DNA of 64,000 nucleotides from Torymus aiolomorphi (lineage: Eukaryota; Arthropoda; Insecta; Hymenoptera; Torymidae). The DNA lies in the NCBI GenBank assembly GCA_036365515.1, contig CM070875.1, forward strand, positions 9,514,501-9,578,500. Reading direction: 5' to 3'. The notes beneath the pieces were generated by a model, which worked only from the letters and a program-made list of their open reading frames with translations, had not been told where the DNA came from and did no database searches. Shown one piece after another: positions 1 through 9,929 of the stretch. Within the stretch, counting starts at the first letter, position 1. Each line of letters opens with the position of its first letter. Both the position numbers and the translations under genes were made by a program.

Positions 1-1020
1 CCAGCTAAAAAACAAGCCCCACGCCGAACGACGCCTCTAAAAAAGCACAAAACTGCGCTGTCAAGGGTTGAACGCAGTACATAGGCGCATTAATTCAATA
101 TCGAACGCTGCATCCCTCGCACGCCCGCCCCCCGCTTTCCCTTTAAACAAAAGGCAGAGAGAAAGAAGAAAAAAAAATTGAAGCCCGCCACCACCCCTTC
201 CGATATTTCCACCCTTCCCGACGCATCACTCCTACGAAAAATCTCAAAGTCCCAGCAGCAGCGGCAGCCTGCTGTCGCTCGCTCCGCGCAAGTCATCGCG
301 CCGCGTGCGCTAACTCGCGTGTAATGCCGCGTAACGCGGCGTAACGCAATTTATCGGCGAATTACGAGCCCCGCGCGCGGAGACACACTCTCTCCCTTCA
401 TCTATTCTTCGTCCCCGATCACAATAACCCGATTTAATGCGCGCGCGCGCCGGCCATCTGCGGGGACCCGCCGCCGCCTTCCTTTGCCATTCTTATGGAA
501 AGTAACGCAATATTTTTCGGACCCCCTTGAAATCTGTTATCCGAGGGAGAGAGGCGATACTTTTACTTCTTTTTTTTTTTTTAACACTGAGAGAGGAGAA
601 AAAAATCACGCCCCTTGGCTGGAGCATCATGGGACTTCCTTGGCTGCAGTCGTGTGTGCGCACGGTTTAATGGTTCTGCGAGGGATAGGTTTACGCGTTT
701 TGGGAATGCGGCGCGTGGTGACCAGATGCAGAGGCGGTGTGTGGTGTACTGTTTTTTCTTTTCTTGTTTTTGCTTCGCGTGCATCATGAGAATATTGAGA
801 AGGGAACCCGGTGAGAGGAGAGAGTGAGTGAGAGGCTGATTTATAGGCGATTAAACCGCGATGGGTCGTGTGCGTGTGTGTGTGTGTGACGATGAAGGCT
901 TTTTTAGCGGCGTACGATAGGCATAATTTTCCTCGTTATTATAAGTGGACTCTACGTCTGTTAGCGTTGAGTTTGTACATGCCTGTTATATGCAGGAAGA
1001 GGAATCATTAATCGTCTAAT
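1..1020. other. CG-rich skew-switch island 1
   Basis: The left part (about 115-260) is C-rich with poly-C runs. The centre (290-470) is dense in CG, with repeated GCGTAACGC-type words. The right part (600-900) is G/T-rich and ends in a (GT)n run near 868-888. No open frame here looks like a conserved protein. The island probably continues left of the window. Confidence 0.6.
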
Positions 1021-1618
1021 AGTAGGATTTTCATGCTCAATTAGAAGAAAAGAAACTTAATGTTCGATTTTGTATGGTAATTAAAACTCAATTAACGTTT
1101 TGAGAGAGAGAGGTCCAGAAAATTACCAAAACAAACTTTTTAAACGTTTCGAGTTATTTTTCAACTTTGAAGATCCCTTGCCCGCGGGATAAATCATCCT
1201 TTGACGTTTTAATAACTGGGCAATCGGCTTAATGAATAGTTTTAACATACTTTAGAAGTAGTTTCGTGTCACCTCTTGAAATGATAATTAAGAATACGAC
1301 GGACCTCTACATTTTTCTGGTTTGTATAATTTTGCTTTTTTTCTTCGAGAAAAATTATATAGGACGAACCGAGTAGGAGTGGCGCTTGACTCAATTCACG
1401 AAAACGCTCGTCTATATGAAAACCCTCGTCGCTTGGAGACACGGGTCAGCTCAAAATTTTTTTTTCTAGACATTTTGAAAAATGTTTCCTCAATTTTGAG
1501 GTCACGGAAATGGAATCCATTATCCCGGGTCATGTTTGAGAATTATACGGTTCGCTTCATTTACCGTTTTAGCTGATAAGTTATGTACTCTCTAAATTTA
1601 AATTAGTATAGTGCATTA
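1021..1618. other. AT-rich spacer
   Basis: This is plain AT-rich DNA with no recognisable gene, repeat family or RNA. It ends at the TA that flanks the small MITE starting at 1619. Confidence 0.5.
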
Positions 1619-1749
1619 TGCACTGATACCAAATCAGTGGTGTATTTATAACTATGATGAAATCAGTGAAAATTTACTGATAAATTATTGAACATTGTTT
1701 TTTGATTGTTTGTCAGTTATAAGAATACCACTGATTGGGTATCGGTGCA
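1619..1749. mobile_element. Short palindromic MITE, TA target site
   Basis: The two ends are inverted copies of each other over about 35 bases with roughly five mismatches. The left end begins TGCACTGATACCAAATCAGT and the right end, on the other strand, begins TGCACCGATACCCAATCAGT. TA lies directly outside both ends (1617-1618 and 1750-1751), which fits a TA target duplication. The middle holds a further small dyad (TCAGTG...TTACTGA). It encodes nothing. TA targeting suggests mobilisation by a Tc1/mariner-type or similar transposase, which is inference. Confidence 0.7.
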
Positions 1750-1757
1750 TATGCATA

Positions 1758-2855
1758 CACTGACAGAAAAAATCTGGTAAAAATTCTTATGTTGTCGTGT
1801 AAAAATTACCATGTTGGAATCGTAACTCGACCATATGTCGGATTTTTAGCAGAATTTGCAATACACGTAGGAAAAATTCCAAGTCTAACATGGGAATTTT
1901 TTTATAACTGATTTTAAAGAGCGAAAAAAATTATTTATCTTTTTTTTTAGGAGTGGGGGAGGAGCGAGTATCAGACACAATTATTATATTTAGACAATAC
2001 AGAAGTTATTTTTGAATTAAACATGATTAAAAGAAAATTTATTAAATAAATTAAAAATTTTTGACGACATCGAGACTCGAACCTGGAACCCTTGGCACGG
2101 TAGTCGGGAGCGCTAACCACTTACCTATAAAGACATATGTCCTACAAAATTTTGGAACTTGTATATCCCCAAACGTAAGATATGCGCGCTAATTTTATAA
2201 CAAATTATGCTTTAACTCGAATAATACTATTCTCTATTTTAGCGTAATTTATTACAAATGTTATATATTAAGAATATTGTTTAACATTTTATAAATATTA
2301 CCAATACCTTAAATTAAACAAGCTCATTTATTTATTAATGAATTTGTATTTTCGATATAATAGTTTTTCACAACCTTCCTTAAAAATATTACAAATAAAC
2401 AATTATTTTAAAAATTGTCTCATCATAAAAAATAAAAAAAAAAATAAAAACAAGTATATTGGATTAGAACGGCACATTCAGTTGTTGCGTTTAGCGTTTG
2501 TGTTTTGTCTCGATGTTGCCAAGGTGGATTGAGTTTGTTGACATGTATCTGTCTGAATCTTTCCTATTTTGACATTGAAGAGGTCAACTTTTCGTGCACT
2601 CGCGGGCTGTTTACGATTGAACGTGTGAATTCTTATTCTAAAACTCTCTCAATTTTTACCATGCTAGCCTGGGAAAATGTACAAAAGATAAAGTTCCATT
2701 AGCCACGTGTTAATTTTTACTATGCTGGCATAGGAAGTTTTACTTGTGACATTGGACTTTTTCATATAAAAGATAGTAAATTTTTCGATTTTAAGCAGTT
2801 GTGGGCAACTTCCAAGAGCAACATAGGAATTTTTCCCCGGGTTTTTCTGTCAGTG
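1758..2855 (+). mobile_element. 1.1 kb CACTG-ended TIR element, copy 1
   Basis: The element starts CACTGACAGAAAAAATCTGG and its other end, read on the minus strand, starts CACTGACAGAAAAACCCGGG. The imperfect inverted repeats run about 37 bases, and TA flanks both ends (1756-1757 and 2856-2857). A nearly identical copy lies inverted at 53770-54872, which fixes the boundaries. The short open frames at 2338-2532 and 2505-2702 are conserved between the copies, but only because the copies are young; they resemble no transposase. The element is therefore non-autonomous. It contains a tRNA-like module on the minus strand. The superfamily is not certain; TA flanks favour a Tc1/mariner-like mobiliser. 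Confidence 0.85.
2063..2134 (-). pseudogene. tRNA-like module inside the TIR element (copy 1)
   Basis: On the minus strand, 72 bases have tRNA length and keep several invariant positions: T8, A14, the GG of the D loop, A21, and a T loop TTCGAGT at positions 54-60 followed by C61. The A-box-like (TAGGTAAGTGGTTAGCGC) and B-box-like (GGTTCGAGTCT) segments are clear. The acceptor, anticodon and T stems pair poorly, so this is not a working tRNA. If position 33 is T the anticodon would read ACC. It may be a tRNA-derived pol III promoter or an old SINE head captured by the transposon. The second copy is at 54494-54565. Confidence 0.55.
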
Positions 2856-3185
2856 TACTGATTCAAATTTATAAAGAGTGCAGGACTGCGTTTGGTCTGC
2901 ATATTATTCTCGCACAGTGCGAGAATACCAACTTGATATTTACTTCAAACCAATATATTCTTTCGTTTATTTATTTTATAATCAATAAAAACCAATGCTT
3001 TATGCATAACGTTTGAATTATGTGTTTCGCGTATTAAAATGAAAGAATTATTATTGTTAAAAAAAACGTTATATAAATTGTTAAAAGAAAGTGAATTTTC
3101 GTTAATTTAATAATTAATATACTTATTCAACCTTTCGTAAAAACGATTATAATTATTATTTTAATGAGATCGTTTCATTACATAT
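2856..3185. other. AT-rich spacer with short palindrome
   Basis: The spacer is AT-rich. It contains a compact dyad at 2906-2926 with ten-base arms ATTCTCGCAC and GTGCGAGAAT around a single A. No gene is visible. Confidence 0.5.
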
Positions 3186-3500
3186 CAATTAAATTTTGTC
3201 CTCAGACTACATCAGTAAATCCTGAAATCAACGCTAAGCCGCATATACATCCCAGCAAAACATTTCAAAGGAAATTTCGCCTCTCCATCCACATCGGCAT
3301 CGCCACCACCACCTCATTACTTCGCACCAGCATCCTCTTGACGAACAAAGATGCCAAAATTCACCTGCCATCCGCAAAATCACGCACCGCTACCCACACA
3401 CGCACGCAATAAAACAAAAATCTTCCGCAGAAGCAACGCACAAGTGCGTTGCACATATACACACAGCAGGAAGTCGCCGTCGTCGACGGGGGACATATCT

Positions 3501-3534
<34 letters not shown>

Positions 3535-4250
3535 ACGCATCGTCGCTCCGGCTCGTTAGTAGCTCCGCTCAGCGAGCTCGACGCGTGCCCTCCCCCCGCA
3601 TATGCGCACGCGCGCGTCGAGAGAGAGAAATCGAAGTAATTATCCGCGATCTCGGCGCGCGCACGTGCGTCGCTGCACCCTCGGAAGAAGGAAGCCGGCC
3701 ACACAGGGTTCACACGCGTGTGTAGGAAAACCCGATTAAACGGCGAAAGTCGTTTCCCCTGTCCCGGTGGGGTGTGTATGATAGATACGGTGTATATGCT
3801 AGGTCCCTCATTGTGTGCCCCCTGGTTAGCCTCGTCATGATTTAAATGGCCCCGATGATTCGCGTGCAACGAGGGGAGGGCGCTGCACTGATGCTGTATA
3901 TAACGGCCGATGATCTGAATATCCGTGCGGGCAGAGCGTGCGATACGGGATCTTATAGGTCGTAGGCTTTTTCGGGGTGCCGCTGGTGTGGGAGAGATGG
4001 GTGGTGGTAATGATGATGGGTGGGTATACGTGTATTATGTATATACGGTTGGGCTATAAGCGTATGATCGGCGCGCGCGGACGGAACGAGGGCTGCGATG
4101 AGATCGTGGAAGGGTTTTCGCTTCGGGGATTTGCGAGCTGAATGGTTTATAATCCTAAGAAGCACCATGTGTGTGTGTGTGTGTGTGGTGCGTGCACTGA
4201 TTTTCAATGTGTATAAATAATGGTTGGTAGGCGCGTAGGGTGCTGGATAT
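3186..4250. other. CG-rich skew-switch island 2
   Basis: This is one of the clearest cases. By hand count, 3301-3360 has 23 C to 7 G, while 3961-4020 has 6 C to 29 G. The switch falls near 3600-3750, in a segment with a long CT tract, GAGAGAGA and CGCGCGCG. A (GT)n tract closes the right side at 4169-4187. Confidence 0.75.
3509..3534. repeat. (CT)n microsatellite
   Basis: A thirteen-unit CT tract lies at the left edge of the island 2 centre. On the other strand it is a GAGA tract, the type of sequence bound by GAGA-factor proteins in insects. Confidence 0.9.
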
Positions 4251-4472
4251 TGTTAAACTCATCCGATTCAGTTTTTGTCGTAGAAGAATATATGCTTTAA
4301 ATGTTAATCATTTTAATTGCTGTTCGTGTATTATCTATAAACAAAACTATATTGTGATATAGCTTGATTTAAGCACTGACTGTGATATCTCGATGTAATA
4401 TTCAATTTGTGATTTATAACATGCTTTATGTATGATTTAATTTTGTAAACATGGTATTACAAGTAAACATTA

Positions 4473-4508
<36 letters not shown>

Positions 4509-4540
4509 AACAGAAGGCAAAAAAGGGAAATCGCCATCGT
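4251..4540. other. AT-rich spacer with (TTA)n
   Basis: AT-rich DNA ending in a TTA/ATT trinucleotide run at about 4474-4507. In one frame this run reads as poly-leucine and artificially lengthens an open frame. Nothing else was recognised. Confidence 0.6.
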
Positions 4541-5720
4541 ATACGGCAATGTCCCACGTTTCGCTTTATATTTCCCAAGCCATCGGCGAACAGCCTGCTA
4601 CCACTTCATCATTCCCACTTCGATGACAACTCCGCACCTTGCACAAACGAAACCAATAAAACGGAAAACAATACACCATCCCGCATTAAAGTACGCATAT
4701 CCGCGCGCGCACAAACACCGGAATCACCGGCCAAAAATAATAAAAAAAAGAAGATCTCCCGTGTGTCCCTCCGCTTCTCCCTCCTCGAAACCAAGAAAAA
4801 AAAGCGCACTCTCGCACGCACGACCGAGCCTTTATACACACACGCCATGGAAAACAGAGCGCGCGCAGCCTTGCGCGTCATTTATCCCCCTTCTCAAGAG
4901 GAAGATTCTCAAAGCCCAGCGTACACACACACACGGATGCACAAGTCCGTAATGAAGGAGGGTTGCGTTGCAGGTGCAAACAAAACCTCGGGACACGAGG
5001 GAAGCCCCTCAGCGGCGGCAGCTCTCCTCTCTCTTCGTGTGGTCCCTTTTCCTCCTCTCTCTCTCTCTATGCAGAGTATACGCGAGCAGATACCGGATAC
5101 TTTTAAATTCCATCGGATCGGCCGTCGTCGTCTCCGCCGCACGAGTGAGCGCGAGAGAGAGGGAGTCATCGGATGGATTTCGTCTTCGCGTTTCACTTAT
5201 AGGATACTCGCGCAGTTATGTTTCGTTTCCAGTAATCGAGAAGAAAGGAATCTCCTACACACGCAGACGACGCATTTTTGTCGCACGCAGGCACGCTTAC
5301 CGCGCGCGCTCGTACTTGACACATTTTTTTTAGCAGCAGCGATGAGCGAGTTTCCTTTGAGGGTGACGCAGTTTTTTTTTAACCCCCTGCACCCACCCCG
5401 GAATATCGGTTTCTCATTGTCGTGCGCGTGGATGCGCGCGAGATTTCTGGGGAAAATCGCTCGAGTGGAGAGTGAGTGCGGCGGTGTGGCGATTGAAAAG
5501 TGAGAGCACGAGGGATGCGCGATTTCGAAGATTTTCGGAGTATAGGTTGGTTCTGGGAAAGGCGCGCGTGGTTATCGTTTTTTTTATAGGGCAGGTGTTG
5601 ATAGTGGGCAAAATAGCGCGCAGTTTTTGTGTTGGGATCTCGGCGTTTAGTGTGTGTGTACGATGAGAGATTTTGGAAATCAAAAGAGAGGCGCTGCGCG
5701 CAAATAAATACGTTGGGATT
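4541..5720. other. CG-rich skew-switch island 3
   Basis: The left shoulder (4541-4960) is A/C-rich with a CA run near 4924. A CT tract at about 5054-5068 and a GAGAGAGG tract near 5150-5163 flank the switch. The right shoulder (5340-5680) is G/T-rich. Confidence 0.7.
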
Positions 5721-6385
5721 ATGTAAATATGGTTTAGACGAGGACGAGTCTTTCTATCGAAAATCTCGCGTGAATATAGAAAATAATCTATAGTTGAAAA
5801 CGGGGTCGTGAGAGTAGCCTTGGACTATAGCCAGCTTCTTCTCGAGACCTTCGCGGAGTATAGGCCCTTTTGTCCTTGAAGAAAAGGGTTGTAATAGAAT
5901 GCAGGTCAGAAAAGGGCCCTTTGTGGTCGCTGGAGAAAGGAAACCATCTTTATCTGTGTTAATTGTGCATGAGTATGCACATATTTCTGGGGAATATGTG
6001 TGGAAAAATTATATACAAAGGGTTCTTTTAAAATTTATGGAAGTAGTTTGATTTTTTTATCTCGTGAATGTAAATTTTAAATTTACGCTAGTTTAATTAG
6101 TTGTAGTTTAATGTTGGTAGTATATTAATATTTTGTAAGCTTTGGAAAATATAGTGAGAAGAATGGGAACGGGTCTGTTGTCGGGCTTTGTTATGATGGA
6201 GAAGTTTGGAATTTTACGTGAAGATGGCGACAAAAGCGGAATTTTTCGGAAACTGGCTGGTTGCCCATGTAGGCATTAGAATCGGAGTGTAAAGATTTTT
6301 AATCGTGATGTTATTAAATCTCGTTTTTTGAAAAAGAATTAATATTAATAGATACATTTTTGTAAGAAACGTAATGCAAACAATT
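5721..6385. other. AT-rich spacer
   Basis: Mostly AT-rich DNA. A small imperfect repeat of CCCTTTT/AAAAGGG words occurs around 5865-5932. No gene was recognised. Confidence 0.5.
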
Positions 6386-7110
6386 CTGTGGCTTCCAGGA
6401 ATAACGACTTAACTGACTTTACGCATTTTCGAGAAATTGCCGTTTTAAAATTTCTGTCATAACAGTTCATATGTAAGATCGAAATGCGCGAGATAAGTCA
6501 TAACAATTTAGACATTTACAAAGGTATCGAATATCTTTCGAACCTCACCATCAGCTGCTAGAATACATTTTTGTTCTTTGTATAAACAAACAAAACAATG
6601 CAATTAAGTTGTTATTCCGGTAACTGTGCAGTTAAGTGCTCAAATAAGATAAATAACTTAGTTATTCCTACACTTAAAACATAGAATACGAATTCTTTTT
6701 TAAATATTCATTCTTGCGCATGCGCCTCCCAACGGAATGTGCGTAAAGTCAACGGAATTTGGTAAACCGAATACCGAACGTTACTCGGTTACTGTTTATG
6801 CACACTCGCCCCATCGCCCGGCAATCAAAGCTGTAGTGTTACCTTCTATTATTTATTGCCTTTGATCTTTGTTGTTATAAAAATAGTTACAAAACGGTGC
6901 TTTTAATTAAATATAAATATTCAGTTAAGAGGTTTTTGCGGGCACAGGTGTAGTTAAGTGGTTATGCACTTAGCTGATATTTGCTCTTTGAACGCGTTTC
7001 AGATTTCTGGACCAAGCCTACATGAAAAAGGGTAGTTAGAAGGTATAAATTCCGGTGCTAACTCAATTTTGACAAAAAGTCAGTTAAGTAGTTGTTCCTG
7101 GAAGCCACAG
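6386..7110. mobile_element. 725 bp TIR element, AATT flanks
   Basis: The left end begins CTGTGGCTTCCAGGAATAAC and the right end, on the minus strand, begins CTGTGGCTTCCAGGAACAAC. Both continue into ACTTAACTGACTTT, giving inverted repeats of about 35 bases. AATT lies directly outside both ends (6382-6385 and 7111-7114), a candidate target duplication that is itself palindromic. Variants of the subterminal word (CAGTTAAGT, GTTAAGTGGTTA) recur inside near 6630 and 6950. No transposase frame is present, so it is non-autonomous. The superfamily was not assigned. Confidence 0.75.
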
Positions 7111-7289
7111 AATTTTATTATAATTTGTCGAAAGAATATTAGTTCTGGTTTTAAAAGATTGACTGGACAGTTTATCATAAAAGTTCTTAACGTGATTGTA
7201 CATCGATTGGAATTGTAATAAATACTTCAAGTTCTCCGATCAGACCTTAACTGTACATCATCACAATACCTATCTATTAAAAGTTATAC

Positions 7290-9240
7290 CAAATTAAAAG
7301 TCAAACCATTGAACTCAACCTGCACACAACATTATCATGAAAATACTCCCTCGCAGCTCAATAATGTTTACACTTACGCAATCGAGCCACTCACTAAAAA
7401 AAGGAAAAATTAAGACAGCCCTCACTTCCACTATCACCACCATACTAAAAAACTCCTCCCAATCTCTTCCCAGAACGACAGGCTCCTCACAAAGCCCTTC
7501 GACGCTCAAACCCTCCGCCGCCGGCCCATTTTCCCCTCATCTTATTCAATCATACTTATGAAAACCCTCCCCCCCATGCGGGCCTTCCCATAGAGTCACA
7601 CGCACACATTAAGTATACGTACGTATATATGTATAATCTTTGGCTCGCACCGCGCTCTAGTCCGAGAAAGAAGAAAAAAGCGGCGATGCATGCAGGTCAA
7701 GCTATGCTGCGCGCGGTGACAAATGATGCACCTTCGCCGCGGGGCGGAGACAGAAAGAGAGGAACAGAAGAAAGGAGAGAGAGTTCCGCTCGACTCTTAT
7801 TATACTATATAACCTGCTGCGGGGCGGACACGTGTTGTGTACCTGCCTCTGCGCGCAGGTTAAAAATCGATCGGACCAACCGATTAGTCGAGAGTTCCGA
7901 GGAACGAGAGAGGAGAGCTGTAGCGCGTAGCGGCGGCCACCAGTGATTTTTCTTACGGCGCTGCGTGTTCTCGAGCTGTATATATAGGGGATGCATCCTG
8001 ACATTGTATATATACGTGTAGAGTATGATGCGCCGCTCAGGTGTATCAATTGTTTCGCATGCTTCGACCGCAGTAAAAACCGGTCATAAAAACGACGAAA
8101 AAAAAAATCGCGGAAAATTACAAAACTAAGCGATTTTCAACAAATGTACGTAATTCTTAAGATTTTTATCATTTTTTGTTATTTTTCCGCGATTTTTAAA
8201 TTCACGTAACTTTGCACAGAACCGACCAATTTTAACGATCTCTAACTTAAATTAAAGCTCTTTTCCTCTATTTTAGTAGATTTTTTGTGGAATATTTGTT
8301 GACGCCTTTAAGAGCTTGTTATTGGTTAATCATCAGTGACTACTTTTCATCCATTTTTCCCATGTTATATTTCCATAAGAAAAATTGACATGTGCGGTTA
8401 AAACTGTGTCACAAGATCGTGTTCCTGTGTTCGAAAGTTCTTTCGTGTATTTTGTCGTCTGTATAACTAGAAAAAAGTTATTGCAGAGGTGTGCCTCAAA
8501 TTTTTTTTTTGTTTTTATGACCGGTTAAAGGGAAATTTTCGGGAGAATTGCACATATTATTAATTAATTATAGGGCAACTATAATGATTATTACACTGCG
8601 CATTTAATTGCGGTATCGGGATTCCTGCGCGAGATATATGACTTTCGTAAAACCAGAGCGCGTAATAATCCCCGTTGTACCCCATATATACATATAGGTA
8701 CACTCGCACAAGATTTGGATATTGTACGCTACCACGCGCGGACCACCCGGAAAAGCGGCATCGTCCGACCCGAAAACGAGTGTCGTCGACCGGCCGACAA
8801 ATAGTGTCGTGTTGCACTCACGGGGCTGGATGAATGCGGGAAAAACGCGTTATTGGACAAGGGCGAGGGATTTCGGTGATGATTGTGTGCGTGTGTGTCC
8901 TCTCTTGGAGAGGAGGTGAAGGAGGAGAGAGATCCGTAAATTTCACGGGTTTTAGAGGCGATTGGAATATATATATTTTTTTCTTCTTTCCTTTCGGGGA
9001 TGTGCGCTTGCGGAGGGATAGTCGTAATGGATTCTATTTAGCCGGTGAAAAGGAGATTTTCGGGGATGAGAATGCGTGTTTTTGGGGTTTTTGAATACTG
9101 GGTGAGGTTGTGTCCTGGTGCTCGATGGAGTGGAAATTGTATGTTTATATATATAGAAAAGGATTTTTTTTATGTTTTCGGTGATTCTTGGAGAAACCCA
9201 TGTAAAATATATAGTGAAAATTTATACTTTGTAATGATAA
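7290..9240. other. CG-rich skew-switch island 4, split by an insertion
   Basis: The left shoulder (7300-7610) is A/C-rich with very few G. The CG-dense centre runs 7610-8045 and resumes at 8540-8830 after an inserted element. The right shoulder (8830-9120) is G/T-rich. The two halves keep the usual polarity on either side of the insertion. Confidence 0.7.
8078..8526. mobile_element. 449 bp TIR element inside island 4
   Basis: A perfect 16-base inverted repeat, AACCGGTCATAAAAAC, bounds the segment. The interior is AT-rich, unlike the surrounding CG-rich island, and contains a second inverted pair around TCGCGGAAAA and TTTTCCGCGA. The flanks are A-rich (TAAA left, AAAG right), so the target duplication cannot be read with certainty. 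No coding capacity is present. Confidence 0.7.
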
Positions 9241-9505
9241 ATAAATAATAATATTATGAAATAGTGGATGTCAAGTATTCCGAATTAGTGACCGACTAAT
9301 CGGTGCCCGCTGGTTTTTTTATATTTAAATAAATTTATAATTAAAATATAACTTTTTTTACCAAAGTTGTAACATTCTGTTAAGCAATAGTTAATACAAA
9401 CAAGTTTAACTGCGATATATGTTTACATACTATCAGTCCGAACGATTCGTGAATTCGAGACAAAATAAACAGAAAACTGAAAACCATAGACTTCTCGACT
9501 TGTCC

Positions 9506-9730
9506 ATGGGTCTGAAGTTCGTAACGTTGGAGTGCAACGAAATAAAAAAAAAAATTTATTTTGCTTCATGGTTATACTAATTAATTTTAATATTCTCTGC
9601 AGATTTAGTGTTTTATAGAATAAAATAACTTTATAACAAAGGTTTAGATGAAATTTCCATTCTTTTATAACTTAAATTAATTCTAAAAAATTACTTCGTT
9701 GCATTCCAACGACGCAAACTTCAGACCCAT
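9506..9730. mobile_element. 225 bp MITE with 8-bp target duplication
   Basis: The ends match as inverted repeats beginning ATGGGTCTGAAGTT and continuing through CGTTGGARTGCAACGAARTAA, about 45 bases with few mismatches. Exactly outside both ends is the direct repeat ACTTGTCC (9498-9505 and 9731-9738). An 8-bp duplication is characteristic of hAT-type (and P-type) transposases, so this is probably a hAT-mobilised MITE. It has no open frame. The spacer around it (9241-9930) is AT-rich without other features. Confidence 0.8.
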
Positions 9731-9929
9731 ACTTGTCCGCGTTAATTTCAAAGACAAACAACGATACGAATCTGAAAAATTTATTTGCCGATCCGACTGA
9801 GGAAGAATCCTAGAATAACTCAGATATGATCTTTTCCTCCTCGTAAACTGTTTTTAGATCTCGGCGTAGATTGACCGATATATTTATCCGTATACTATAT
9901 TAATAAACTCCGACAGTTTTTCAGCTTCC

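Noticed and set aside
2338..2702. Two small open frames conserved in the copy at 53923-54290
   Set aside because: Conservation is explained by recent duplication of the transposon. The sequences do not resemble any transposase or accessory protein I know.
3390..3869. 159-codon minus-strand frame
   Set aside because: A shadow of the CT tract and CG-rich centre of island 2. It encodes Arg-Glu repeats.
4451..5503. 350-codon open frame on the + strand
   Set aside because: It begins in a (TTA)n poly-leucine run and crosses island 3, where CG-rich sequence lacks stop codons. Composition is low-complexity, other frames over the same bases are also open, and no domain is recognisable.
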